A stretch of DNA of 64,000 nucleotides from Sabethes cyaneus (lineage: Eukaryota > Arthropoda > Insecta > Diptera > Culicidae). The stretch spans positions 174,874,411-174,938,410 of the forward strand of contig NC_071354.1 in the NCBI RefSeq assembly GCF_943734655.1, given 5' to 3'. The notes beneath the pieces are model-generated. The model was not told the origin of the DNA. It saw only the letters and a list, made by a program, of their open reading frames with translations, and searched no databases. Made by a program: the position numbers and the translations under genes. Shown here in pieces: positions 47,020-59,719 of this stretch (within the stretch, counting starts at the first letter, position 1; every line of letters begins with the position of its first letter).

Positions 47020-49242
47020 TTAGCCTCATATCAAAATTTTCCCAGTTACATTCAGTCTAACATTCTTCGCACCAAACGCTCCTCTATTTTAATCAAAATA
47101 GAGTTTACGTTTGCCGCAAAAAAGTCACAGACAAGTAAAACGAAAAAAAACCATTCAATTCCTTTCTATTTATTTAATAATACGCGTTCTTGGTAAATGC
47201 CCAACTGGTTGAAACCACATCATAATAAAAAAAAAAATAAAAAAATACACGTTCTGTGAAAGTTTTTACTAATGCTTCATGGTTCGTAGAAGTCAAGTAG
47301 TCATTTCTTAAAGAAACCATGAGCAGCAAAAGGAGCAAAATGAGTTATACATAGAAGAAAGATCATTTGCTTTCGAAATAAAATAATGACATTAATGCTA
47401 ATGGCATCTATTTTGTATTTACGTCCTAGAACGATTGTGCGTATTTGTATTCGATTCCATTAACTAAGTGTTTTATCTGTGTCGAACCTTCATCAAACTG
47501 AAGAATGAATTTGTTTGCAAAAAGACTACCTTCAAGCAGCCTAGTCTGAACGATGTTTACACATTCTCCAGCTGTAATTCAAGCTTCCACGCATATTTGT
47601 TGACTGAACGCATTGAAATTTCACTCTATTCTGAGTGTGTAATACCCTTCAAGCATACTTTGTCACTTTTCATTATTCTCTACATTGTAGCTTCTGGTAC
47701 GGGTTTTTTTTCGCACCGTAAGCAAAAGCTTTCTTGTTGATCCTGAATCTTTTTTTTTGCTGTTATAGCCGTTCATTATTCTGCCAAGGCAACAGTCGGC
47801 AGATTGAATAAAATTACTGGAAAAAGACACAGTGGGATTTTTCCACTTTCATGCGCTGCCCAAGCGGCGGTGGAAGTAAAGAGTGTAATAAAGTACGGTA
47901 AAAAATGGGGTCACTTTGTCCGATCTGAGTGCCAGGAGGATGTGGTTCTTTTGCAGCATCATGGTTTGGTTTGACCTGTCGGTTATCACCAACGCGCTGC
48001 TGTTGCTGCTACTGTCCAAGCTGGATGTGCCCGCTTGAAAGCGAACAAAGACGATTACGACACAACGGACGCAGTGTTTGTAGCGAAGTGAATGGTAGTG
48101 GGAAGCATCAAGGATGGCATCAAATCGTGCAAAAAGTCGCTGTCAATTATCTCTACAATTTTACTGGATGCGTTCCGTACATGACGCCCGGTGAAAAGGA
48201 ATTGGAAACTGATTTCCCGCTAGACTCGTAAGAAGGTGCAGTTTATACTGACATTAGTTTCAACTAAAACAGGGGGATTGTATGGGAAAACGTATATTTC
48301 ACTGATGCGCGAAAGCTTAAAGTCTTCTATCATCACTATCGGAAGAAACGAGATGATAGCAGACATGTTTCAGTTCCACTGTGTTAGTACAAATACAGGC
48401 GGTCTGGTTGAAAGAGCACCGTGACGAAATCGTATTTTCCAGCAGATACTATATCAGTTTCAAGGTGACCTAGTTTTGTAGGGTTGTTGGATTCTCCACA
48501 AAGTGTGGAATTGCCAACGAACGACTGTTCGGAGCAAATGTTTTACCACCTATGTATGAAAACAGTTAATTTAATCCAACGCATTTCCCCTTTTCCATAG
48601 GGCCATTCGACAACAAGTATCTACCAGAACTCATGCTTGCTATCGTCGGCAGCAGCCAGAGTTAGGTAAAGTTTGAAGTGAACAAAATTATCGGACAGAG
48701 TTTACTCTCTGCTCTACATATTTGCTCTGCATCAGTTACAAGCAAATTAAACAGTTTTAATCGTATGAATCGCACGATTTGAACTTCAAGGGGAAGGTTT
48801 GTTCCGTTTTATGATGTTGTAACTGTACGTTTAATGGTAAATTAACTCCTAGCAGCTGGTTACTATTTATTGGTTGTGTGTTATTTTCAAATATAAGTTG
48901 TGATTGGAAGAGATTATAAAAATGAAACTAAATGCCATGCGTCTCCATGGGTAAAGCATTCAATGGAGGCGCACGCACAAGCTTTAAAACCACAAATCTG
49001 AAAGGAAAACATGTTCAAATATGGTTCAAAATCAGTGAATCAGCTTAATATTAAAATACTTTCACAATATTTGCTGTTAATAGTTCTCTAGTCAACATGC
49101 AAAAATCCAAACGACTAGTAAGTTAGCAGCATTTTTGATTAGAAAGCAAAATTATCAACAATCCGCTCTGATTAGAAAGCATACTGTTCGGCTGTACAGC
49201 TTCCCAGCAGTAATGGAGCAGCACACAATTATCCTCTCAAAC
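47020..49242. other. KCNQ large intron, no feature recognised
   Basis: A GC-richer patch at 47.86-48.25 kb has an open plus-strand frame of 100 codons without motif. The rest is AT-rich. Confidence 0.35.
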
Positions 49243-49973
49243 CTGCGGTGTCGGTTGCCGGTCTCGTGCTCGAGCTCATCGTCCTCGTCTTCATCGTCCA
49301 GCAGTTCACCGTACCGTAGCATCATCGGGTGATGGCGATAACGAGGATCATCGCCCATTTCACTGTTGTTGTCATCATCATCCACATCCTCGTCGGGCAT
49401 CATTTCATCGAGTTCATAATCCACCACATAACTTGATTCATCTTCACTTGTCGGTGTGCCCCCATTATGGTCACCGTTACCGAATCCGAACCCCCAAAAC
49501 GTGGCCGGTGGACTGCTGGGCGTGAGCAGACTTGGCGAGGATACCACGTCCACTTGGCACCGTTCACTGCCGGGCCGCGAATTGCATTGTCGTCGATTAT
49601 CTCCGCATCCGGAATAACGACCGGCTCGCTTCTGCTCGGTATCATCGATTACGATTTTAATTTGCGGAACCGCTGCCGCTGTTTGGCTCTGTTGAAACAT
49701 TCTGCGTTCACCCAAACTAACCGTACGGTTAATATCCTCACTAACGCTATGGTAATTATTGTTTTGATAAGGTTTATTATTGCAATTGTATTTCCCACTG
49801 TTATGTTGGAGTAGGTGCTGCCGATTCGTTTTGCGCTGGTCCTGCTCAGCTGGGTGTTTGCGTTTATTGTTATCATTCTGTGCCGGGTGGGTGGTGATGG
49901 TATTCCGGCTATTGCAGGAGGATTTGTTGCCACCCTTAGCGACGAGTTGGGGTGGGGATTCGTTCAGCATCAT
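49243..49973 (-). CDS. KCNQ: Putative KCNQ 5' coding exon (acidic N-terminus)
   Basis: Open frame starting at an ATG (ATGATG) with an in-frame TAG two codons upstream, so this Met can be a true start. About 243 codons run to a GT donor after CACCGCAG (donor gtttga, only fair). The predicted peptide is hydrophilic and low in complexity: an Asn/Gln/Lys-rich first third, a Gly/Phe-rich patch (FWGFGFGNGD) and a strongly acidic end (DEDVDDDDNN, LLDDEDEDDELE). No membrane segment is visible. The exon ends two bases into a codon, and the next KCNQ exon at 29043 begins with the single base needed to complete it. Strand, order and phase therefore fit a cytoplasmic KCNQ N-terminus, but no conserved domain proves the link. 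It could be an exon of another gene, and the true donor could lie a few codons away. If accepted, the intron that follows is 20,199 bp. Confidence 0.5.
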
Positions 49974-50078
49974 GTGTCTCTATACGCTCGGCATGCAAAC
50001 ACGCACGTAGGTGTCCAGATGCGTAATATTATTGTGACCGGAGTCTTGTTTGAATGTTACATAACAGTCGCTTATCGC

Positions 50079-50110
50079 GGTTTTATACCTGGCGATCCTA
50101 TAAAGACACA
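50079..50110 (-). promoter_or_regulatory. Candidate TATA box or 3' splice acceptor upstream of the putative KCNQ ATG
   Basis: On the minus strand, about 110 bases before the ATG of the acidic exon, the sequence GTATAAAACCGCG resembles a TATA box. Immediately upstream, gtgtctttatag is a credible splice acceptor. Either a promoter starts the transcript just before the coding exon, or a 5' untranslated exon is spliced in here. The sequence alone cannot decide. Confidence 0.25.
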
Positions 50111-52080
50111 CGTCGGGTCAGTGCGAGAAGCGAGAATGAGGAAACACCCCTACATCACACCGGTCGGTCGAGGAATGTTAACGAGCTTTGCTATATCAGA
50201 TGTCACCGCATTTATAATTGCGAGCTCGTGCCACAAAATGGTTTGTAATTATAATTGACGGATAATGTCATCGAATAGTAATTGATCCTAGTGGCAGATT
50301 TTAGGAAGTACCTATATTGATTAACTGTACCTCTTTAAAGGTGACAGCAAATGATGCATGACGTTAGATGCAGTAAACGATGATATTTGAAGAATTAAAT
50401 TTCAGTTCTAAAAACAATTAATACATATCAATGTGTACGCTTTTGGGCTGTCCCTATACTTTTAATATCGTGAACGGAGATGCGATATGGATTTAAACTA
50501 CATTTTTGCTATTCAAACCGCAAAATTTCATTGATTTTAAAAGTTGCTTCAAAATCGAATGAAAATGTCGAATTTTCAATCAGCGGGATTATTTCCACGC
50601 CGGTGAAATATAGGGCAGGAAGCAGTTCATAACTCATCTGCCACACCTATTTTTAGTTTCGAATCAATTCACTGTATCCTCCATCGGCTATCGGCCGCAC
50701 GAGTCCGTATAAATCCACTTCCGGGAAGAAGGATAATTAATCCGATTATTTATTATCCTATTCAGTGCCTATAGTTGCAATTATTCGATTACGAGCAGTT
50801 TTGTGCTCTTTAATCTCCCTTGAGTAGGTAATAGTTTCATAATTGGAATAAATTGATAGGTAATCTCATCTAAAATGAAAGGATAGTCATCGTTTGTATT
50901 GATTTGCCTGCGAGAACTATCGGTAAATGCTTGAGAATAGCTCTGAAGATTTCTTACTGCATCCTGGACGTCCCTTTTGAAGAAGATTATCAGGCAGGCA
51001 AAAATTTAACGGCAAATCGGATCATTATGTTATAATCCGATCATTTTGAACATTTTAAACACTTTGTATACTATGGTTGCCGTTTAAAATAAGCTCACTT
51101 CTTCAATAAATTTTATCACTGAAGAATGGAAAAATCTGCAGAAAATGTGACCATCAGTAATTGCACCTAAAGGAATTTATTAATGAAAGAAATGCCACAT
51201 TTTTCTAGGTTCTGCAATTTGTCCGATTCGTATTTGATTTTAGATCCCGTGAAGGCAATACCAACCGTTGGTCGACTTGGTGCACAAAATGTCAGCTGAA
51301 ACGTGGATAATAACAATATGCAAAAATAAATAATCGGAAACTGCAGGATGGTCGAAATGCCTAGTGTTTGTCTGTCGTAATGATTATACTGTAGTAAAAA
51401 GTATTGAAATCAATCACCTATGATATGTTCAGTTGAGCGCACAGCAATTGCTCAGCAGACGCAATAAAATGCAAATCAAAATGCCACAATCCAAAAAAAA
51501 TGTTTGGGACCATCGATCCAATCGATGCGAGCTTTGATTTCAATTAAAATCAAATCAAAGCGTGGTTTATGAACACAATTCGATTTGTTGACGTTTAATT
51601 AATCACACTCCAATAACACTGCATTAAATCTGGTGATGGTATGTCTTCACGTGTATGCGGTTGTTTAGAAAAGTTAAAAACTTTATCATCGTAGTTTTTC
51701 ATGATTCGTTGCAATGGCAGAGGTTCTCATGGCTGCTAGATTGATATATAATGCTATATATGCAAAAAATAGGACAGCAAATTTGCCAGTCAGTTTTTAA
51801 AAACTATTTCATCCATAAGTAAAATCAGTTCTCTTAAAAAATGACAGCCCTGAAGCCGAATAAAAAACGCATTCAATGCATACAGTTTTACCACTGGTAG
51901 TATTCTTTTATCTGTCGCCCCATGACCATGACTATTGAACTGTTGACAGTGTTTGTCTTTCTCTGTTTTTTATCCTTCAAAACAAATCATTCATGAATTC
52001 CAGTGCTGAATAATTGCTTGTCTAACCTAAAAGTCCATTTTATAGCTCTTGACTGATATTTCAAACTAAAATGATATTGA
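50111..52080. other. Sequence upstream of the putative KCNQ start, no feature recognised
   Basis: AT-rich with a few GC-richer stretches (50580-50720). Could hold 5' untranslated exons or promoter elements of KCNQ; none can be shown. Confidence 0.35.
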
Positions 52081-52084
52081 AGTC

Positions 52085-54545
52085 TATTATTTTTTTCTTT
52101 CGCCCTTGTTTTTCTATCATTCTTTTTTAAGTTTCTATCTTTCTGTCTTTATGACTTTCTCTCTTCATGCCTTCTGTTTTTCTGCCTGTGTGTAATTCTA
52201 CTTTTCTGTTTACATGTTTTTTTTTGTTTTCCCGTATTTTTGTGTTTGTTTTCTGCTTTTCTCTCTTCCTGCTCTTTTCTGTTTTCTCTTTTTTGTCTTT
52301 CTGGTTTTCTGTTCTCTCCTTTTTTGTCTTTTTGCCTTCAAGTCTATCTGTCTTTCCGTCTTTCAATTTTTTTGGTTTGGTTCGGTTTTGGTTGTAGTTA
52401 CGTTTTCTTTTGTATTTCCTTTTTTTCTGAGTTTTTGCTTCTCAATTTTACTATCCCTTTGCCTATATTGTTCGGAATTTCTGTCCTGTCTTTTTGGCTC
52501 CTGTTTCTATTTATTTTCTGTTTTTCTGCATTTGGGCCTTTTTGTCTTGTATCATAATATTTTTCTATTCTATGTCTATGTGTTTCTGTATTCTACGGTT
52601 TTTCGTTTTCTGTTGGTTTTTTGTTTTTTTTTTGTATTTCTATTTTTCTGTCTTTTTGCCCTTCGATTTTTCTACTTTTGCCTGTATCTTACGGAATTTC
52701 TATCTATTTTTTCTTATGTTTTTCTGTCTGTATATCTGTCTTCTTATTTTTATTTTTTGCTTCTTTTCTTTTTTTCTATTTCTAGTCCTTCCATGTATTT
52801 GTGTATCCATATTGTTGTTGTTTGTATCTCTGCTACTCTATCTTTCTACAATTCTGTCTTGCTGTTGTGTTTGTCTAATAGAAATATGTATCTTTTGACT
52901 ATCTGTTTTGCTGTCTTTCTGTTGTTCTCTTTTGTTGTTTTTCTGTCTTTTTTTTATTTCTGTTTATTAATTGTAGATCTGTGTATCTGCCATATTGTCT
53001 TTCCAACTGTCTGTCTCTTTTGTATCTTTTTACTTTTCTGTCTTAAGATCTTTTTGTTATTTTTCTTTCTGTCTCTCTGTCTTTCTGTGATTTTTGTCTC
53101 ATTGTCTTTTTGGTTTCCTGTTTTTCTGGCATTCTGTCCTTCTGTTTTGTTGTCTTTTTATTTTCTGCCTTCTAATCTCCTGTCTCTCTGTTGTTATATT
53201 AGCATTTTTTCCGTTTGTTTGTATGCCGGTTTCCTTATTATTTGTTTTTCTATCTTCATGTTTTTATGTCTATCTGTCTTTTTGAATATCTGTTTTTTTG
53301 TCTGTCCTGTTTTTATTTTTTCGTAAGTACTCTAACTAAAAGTTTTCTGATTTTCTTTCAATCTATTGACTCTATTTCTATTTCTCTGCATTTTTAATTT
53401 TTGATCATATCTTTTTCCATTAATGTGTTTTGTCTTGTTTGGTATTTTTGTCTTCTGTTATATTACAATGTTTCTGTCATCCTGATTTTCCACCGATTTA
53501 TTTTTCTGGCATTATGTTGTCGTATCTTTCCGTCTTTCCATCTTTTTGTTAATTCATTTTCCGTCGTTCTGCTGATGGGCCTACGCTATGATCGTCGATC
53601 CAAAGTCTGAAGGTCCAAATCGCGGCCGGAAGACTGCAACGAATATTTTTCTGTTTCTCGATTAATGTGATTTTCTTTGTCAGCCTTTTTATTTTGCTGT
53701 CTGTTTCCGACTTTCTCACTGTCGGTACTTCCACTAATCTGATAATGTTTTCTTGTCATTCTGTCTATGCCTATTGTTTCTTTCAGTCGTTATATTGCGA
53801 TCTTTCTGATCTGTTTTTTTTTGTATTCTCGGTTTTTCTATTTGTGTATGCTTTTGCAGGTCTTGTTTTTGCCAAGTTGTTTTTCTTGCTTGTTTTTAAT
53901 CTTTTGTTTTCTTGTTTTTGTTCTTGTCCGCTTGTCTACTTCTCGTTTTCTCGTTTTCTTGTTGTCATGCAGTCATGTTGTCTTGTTGTATTGTTGTCTT
54001 GTTATCTTGTTGTTTTGTTGTCTTGTTGTCTTGTTGTCTTGTTGTCTTGTTGTCTTGCTGTCTTGTTGTTTTGTTGTCTTGTTGTCTTGTTGTCTTGTTG
54101 TCTTGTTGTCTTGTTGTCTTGTTGTCTTGTTGTCTTGTTGTCTTGTTGTCTTGTTGTCTTGTTGTCTTGTTGTCTTGTTGTCTTGTTGTCTTATTGTCTT
54201 GAAGTCTTGTTATCTTGTTGTCTTGTTGTCTTATTGTCTTGAAGTCTTATTGTCTTGAAGTCTTGTTGTCTTGTTGTCTTGTCTTGTTGTCTTTTTATCT
54301 TTTTGTCTTGCTGTCTTGTTGTCTTATTGCCTTCTTGTCTTGTTGTCTTCTCCTTGTCTGATTGCCTTATTGTCTTATTGCCTTCTTGTCTTCTTGTCTC
54401 CTTGTTTTAGTGTCTTATAATCTTCTCATCTTCTCATCTTCTTGTCTTTTGTCTCCTTGTCTTCTTATCTTCTTGTCTATTGTCTCCTTGTCTTATTGTC
54501 TTCTTATCTTCTTCGCTTCTTGATTTCTTGCCTTTGTCTTTCATT
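52085..54545. repeat. Pyrimidine-rich tract, about 2.45 kb
   Basis: Plus strand is dominated by T and C with phrases such as TTTCTGTCTTT, TTTTTCTG and TGTCTTTCTGT, grading into a clean 8 bp microsatellite and then TCTTCTTGTC-type units. Open frames of up to 370 codons (Phe/Leu/Cys/Ser) come from the bias and are not genes. Confidence 0.9.
53985..54275. repeat. (TCTTGTTG)n microsatellite
   Basis: About 290 bp of the 8-mer TCTTGTTG, perfect through most of 54073-54190, with TCTTGAAG and TCTTATTG variants towards the right end. Confidence 0.95.
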
Positions 54546-57480
54546 GTATGCGTTATGGCTGTTAGTGTTATATTATTAATTTTTTGATGTAAAATTACGT
54601 TTTTGGTAAAATAGGGTTTGGGTGTATAATTTGCTGCTTTGCATTAGTTAGTTGCTTGCAATTGTTGAAATAGTTTCAATTGTATTACTATCAAGTATGA
54701 AAATTACTGAAAAGTAGAGTGACCAAAAAAAAGTAAGCAGCAGATTACGTTAGCTAATTGATGATATTTTAACAGGCATAATTTCAATCCGTGAAGGTCG
54801 TTTACACGGGTCTCGGATACTTCAACTGTAAAAAGATCCTGAACTTCAACTTTTCCACGATACAACAGCTGAGTATTAAAGTGTAAATTTTAGTTAACAC
54901 CTATAGAAGTTAACTTTCGCCGATAATTCTCTCGAAACAGTACGCTTTATGAACATTTCTCAGCGGTCTGTTCTATGAACCATCGGATAAGCAAGATTAC
55001 TGTTCAGTTCAGCCATTTTTGACAGCAGCCCTATATTAATGGCTCCTAGGTAAGAAAAATAGCCAATTAAACATGTCGTATGTTTATATTCCAGTAATGG
55101 TTACGATCCTTCGTTATCATTATCTCCCCCTTGGCTGATACTGCTGCGCTGGCTGGTGTCCTTTTAATTAGTTCACTCGCACTAAATCACCTTCAGCCGG
55201 TTCTAAAGTAACCAGCTCAGTGTCTTGCTTGTGGTAACCGGCGGTGGTGTCTCCAACCATGGGCAATAAAGCTAATTTAATGGTTCCGTTTTAAAACAGG
55301 ACACCTTGGAATGGGCAAATGGAGGCATAAAACGAAAATAGGTACACCGGTTGGGCCTCAAGCAGCGACCGATCCGTGCTTGTTGTCGTCGTCGTCATCA
55401 TCATCGTAGGCAATGGGAGCCATCACACGACTATGACATTTGGACGGAGAACAAAGAAGCTTAGGTCAGGTAAAAATAATAAACAGCTTTCTTAATGGGG
55501 ACAAAAACCGGATATATGCACTTACCAATGGCCGACTCCGGTTGGAAAGTAAATGCTTTATCGACGTCCTGGTTAGCTGCACACCACCTATGTATGAAAG
55601 GTACATTGTTCAGCACCTATGTGTTCGCTTAGATCCTCGTTACTAAGGTTTATTGCCAGGAAATTGTGTGTGAAATGGTATAAATAACCCGTATGCGGCG
55701 ATAGGAGTGCGGTTTTTTAAGACTCTAGGTCGTTACAAGAGCGGAAATGCGGTTGAAATGACTTGTAGATAAGTGTGATAGTTTAAAGGCAGACAATTTG
55801 CGTAACAACTGCAGCAACATTTAGGTATTATGATACAATCAGTGTCATGTTTTACAAATAACAAATAAACGCTGCTGCATGGAAATGGCAACATTGTTGA
55901 CTCAGAAAAGGTTCAAATAAATTATAACCGCTTATTGTTTTGAGAGCTTTGCTCAATTCTTTTAATGCAATCAATTCCATTGGTTAGCATCTGGCAATAA
56001 GATAAGGGCTCAAATTCTGGGAATGTTCTCTAGTTTCCTACGGTGTGGTCAAACACTGATTTCTGAATTGGCCATTAAAACTGCTAGGTAGATTGCTGTA
56101 TCATGAACGAAGCTCTTCATTGATAGCTCATTAATTTGCCTCCGTTGTTTTATGATGATTTAATAATGCTACATTTACAAGGTCTGTTAGCAAAGCTGAG
56201 TTTCGTTGAAGTTTGTTCTGTGGTCCGCTACTGGAATTCGAACGAATATGATGATCATGGATCGGTACCAAACCTTTATTCACCTAACAGTGAATGTAAC
56301 AGTGTGTTACTACAAAAGTTCAATTCAATTGACAAAGTAGTCCCCCCTAACAAAAAAAGTTCTATGTTCTATATTTCTAATATTCTATATTTTTAAATCA
56401 AGTGAAAAATCAAAATATAAAATTTCGCCGAACCAGGTTATGTTTAAATTTGAATTAAACCTGAACTCACAATTCAGTATTTTCTTCACAAGACAAAATA
56501 CCAACACTCTAGCTGAATATTTCATTTTAGGAGTGAATTTACTGCTGTTCCAAGGCAGTGGAAGTAGAACAATATACCGACTATCGCACCGTTTTTGCGA
56601 GCGCTTGGTTTTATGCACCAATTAGCGATGAATATCCAAACGTTTTCGGGTTTCTTTTTTTACCGAAAACAGCCATGGACGGCATTCATAATTAATAGAG
56701 ATGATGGTGATGAACTCTTGATGAGCTCATCTGTACTTATGGCTGTCGGGATTGCCAATAACAAATGTGCGAGATAACTTGCAAACGAAAAGGATTCTGT
56801 ACGCAATTGACAGGTTTTAATGGATAATATGAAGGGTCTTTACTCTTTTGTATGCTGAGTTGTCATTTTTACATTACAATTTCCGATAAAAGCAGAATAA
56901 AATTATCCTTGTAAGTAATGAGATTCCCATAAAAAGGAAAAAAATACAGCGTTGTATTCCCAGGTACATCACTTGGTTGTATAAAGCCCCCGTAAAGTAT
57001 AAAAGTTACTCGGGCTATTGTTTTTACAACCTGTGTGAAACGTTAACTTTATTATGGTATAACTCGGAATTTTAGCCAAAGAAAGTTACTGTTTTCTGCA
57101 TGAGTAATGAGTTGACCAAGATCTTTCATTTGGTGGACAAAGTTAGTCACCAGACGTTAGTATTCGAGTGGATACTGTTTTCGCATGAGAAGATGGCACG
57201 AGCAACGAAAGGTTAGAAAAATCTATCTTTCCAACTTTGACTCGTGTTCGTATATAGCCAAAACACATTGCGGAATTGAGTTATTTTTAGACTCGAATTG
57301 TGTCTCGCCCACGTCCATTGTAGTCAACTATCGAATGAGAAGTTTAGATAGTTTTCTACCCACAACGGGGGTTTCCGTGATTCGCACCTCCCATGTCATA
57401 AGAGGCCACCATCCTTTTGTCTTTCAGCCACTTGTACATCTGTTTTCGATAAGGTTGGAAATCTCAGGCGAATGAGTGTG
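54546..57480. other. Intergenic or 5' intron sequence, no feature recognised
   Basis: AT-rich, with a GC-richer stretch at about 55120-55460. Short open frames only. Confidence 0.35.
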
Positions 57481-57489
57481 AGTAGCATA

Positions 57490-57745
57490 GCATCCAAAGC
57501 TTAGTCCACTGACGCAAGTCTACAACAAACAACTGCTACACGGCATACATTCTGCTACCTACACACTCGCGAGTGTACAGCCTCATAGCAACTTTGTGCG
57601 TAGCCCGCCCGCGACGCCAAAGCTGTGCATGGGAACATCAGAAAAGGAATCCGAAAGAAGTGCTAATGCATGTGTGTTCGTTAGAAGAAAAGCGTGAGAG
57701 AAAATTGGACCACACGAAAGCGGGTTTCACAACACTTCGTTTCAG
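57490..57745. repeat. Dispersed repeat, copy B
   Basis: Diverged relative of 45310-45700 in the same orientation (CACTGACGCAAG, ACACTCGCGAGTGTACAG, GTGTTCGTTAGAAGAAAAGC, GACCACACGAAAGCGGG). Confidence 0.5.
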
Positions 57746-58540
57746 TTCGCAAATGCTCATAATACAAAAAACAAAGTTTTTTTCTCATTTAGACATATCT
57801 ACCCCTCCCCTTGATTAACTCTCCTCCGTCAGCGCCCCTTTTGTCTATAGCAACTTGTACGTCTCTCCGAAGTTAATGAAAGAGAAACAAAGCCTTCCTT
57901 ATATTGTTCTACTCCCGTAGTTGTGACCTTCCCATCTTGTCACACGCTCTTCCTCTTATCTTCCACTCACTTGTATAACTTCTAACGGTCGAAATGTCAG
58001 ATGTTATTATTATTATTCTATATTTGAGAGGTTTTCACTTTTTCAGCCTGCGCCTGGTTCGGCTCTTAAATCCAAGATAATCGCAGTCACTTTTACTTAT
58101 TTGGATCTCCCCCCCCCCCTTTTTAGCGACCACCTCCCTTTTGTCAACCCCCTGTGCTAATTCACTTATGTCCAGAAACATGTACGCCAAGTTTACTGTA
58201 TAACAGTCAAGGCGTTCCGGAGTTATGGCGCAACTCGTTTACTTTTATATACTTAAATCTGTTAAAACCTCACATATTCAAAGTTGATTTATTTGAGATA
58301 GACAAAAATCCCCTCTCCAATTTTTTGATATTATGCACAGAAAACCACGTTCTTTCAAACGCAATCAACCGATTTCAAGTTTGCTTGCATCTTTCTAAGA
58401 TACTAACATTTGAAAACGGCCTATTTTTAACACAAAATTTAATATAAGTGTAGAAGTAAAATAGATAGCCAGTTTCTTTTTTCACCAACAGTTGCGTCTT
58501 ATTGAGCTTGGGCTTTCTGGACCACAGTGCATTGCATCGA
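57746..58540. other. AT-rich sequence ending in a CACTGTGGTCCAGAAAG terminus
   Basis: Mostly featureless. At 58513-58529 the minus strand reads CACTGTGGTCCAGAAAG, close to the terminus of the Transib-like element at 30.7 kb; it may be the right end of a related relic. The nonamer-like block is absent and no left end was found. Confidence 0.3.
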
Positions 58541-58546
58541 AATTTT

Positions 58547-59713
58547 GTTTGGGGTGACATGGACACCCACTGGGGTGAAATGGACAATGTGTAAAAAACT
58601 GTTGTTTTTAACGAAATGACATATTATGGCTCATAGCAGATAACTTAGGAACACATATTAACTAGTGATAGTGATTCGAGCTCAATTCCGTCTGTCTGAG
58701 TGGAAAAGCTAGTTCATAAATTATACCAATATCGCTTTAGTTTTTTCGCAAAACAAAACCATATTTCGATAAATTTAGATCTTATTTAAAGTCTTATTCC
58801 TCATTTGTTAGATGAAAGTACTCCTGCATTAGTTCCTGGTGGCTCAGTGAGGGCGATCGAACCTAAAGCTGAAGATTGAATGACAGTTCGACATATCGAT
58901 TGGGATAAATTACTTACCTACGATGATTAAATGAATGTGACATTGTATTTTGCACAACCATGGATATTCAGGGATTAGCCCCGAGTGCCTCAAAAATCAC
59001 ATATTATAATATGAATCAGAGGAATGAGAAGGAATGACCAAAGAAATATCTCATTCATTTTGTTCTCAAACACATCGAAACTTGACTTGACTTCCTTGAC
59101 TTTTGTAACGAATGCCTCCTTTAGCGATCATACGTTATTGGCGGGATTGCAAATACTCTCAAATACTCAAAATCCATTCTTGATTGCCCATAATGGTCTT
59201 TTCGTTGGATTTTTGTTCTAACATCACATGCACTTCTTTTTTGTACTTTTACGGTATCTAGAATGAATTAGGTCGAAGAAATGGTTCAAAATCAACTTGA
59301 CTATTTCACCCCAAAAACACTGTCCATTTTACCCCACACAGCATACAACAATATGAGTTTAAAAAATTGTATTTATTTTTATACAATCTAGCTATAATTT
59401 TCTATCAAGCAGTTTCTCTTATGTAGCCAAACAGAACTGCACTGCACAATAATTTGAAAAGTTTGTTAAATTACTGGAAAAACCTTAAAATCTAGTGCAT
59501 AAAAATTACATCTGATGTCGTTTTAGGCAGTTGTTTTGTTTACGTTTACATTTGGCAACACCTGTCAAAGTTAAGTCCAATTTTTTTATGTTAATAATGG
59601 TGTAAGAAGATAAGGAAGAAGTTGAGAATAATGTGAAAGCAGAGAAACTGGTACGTACTTTCCGAGATAAAGCACCTGTCCATTTTACCCCAGGTGTCGA
59701 AATCACCCCAAAC
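58547..59713. mobile_element. Element with GTTTGGGGTGA ends, about 1.17 kb
   Basis: Left GTTTGGGGTGACATGGACAC then TGGGGTGAAATGGACA; right (reverse complement) GTTTGGGGTGATTTCGACAC then TGGGGTAAAATGGACA. A further inverted TGTCCATTTTACCCC is at 59321. The double subterminal repeat is the same design as at 44166. No transposase seen. Confidence 0.62.
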
Positions 59714-59719
59714 GACGCT

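Noticed and set aside
49467..50258. Plus-strand frames of 115 and 147 codons over the acidic exon
   Set aside because: Shadows of the minus-strand coding frame; the minus frame has the better start, composition and phase fit.
52214..53326. 370-codon open frame on the plus strand
   Set aside because: Phe/Leu/Cys/Ser-only composition is forced by the pyrimidine-rich tract; all plus frames are unusually open there.
53667..54258. Overlapping 191- and 163-codon frames rich in LLSCCLVV
   Set aside because: Translation of the TCTTGTTG microsatellite in different frames.
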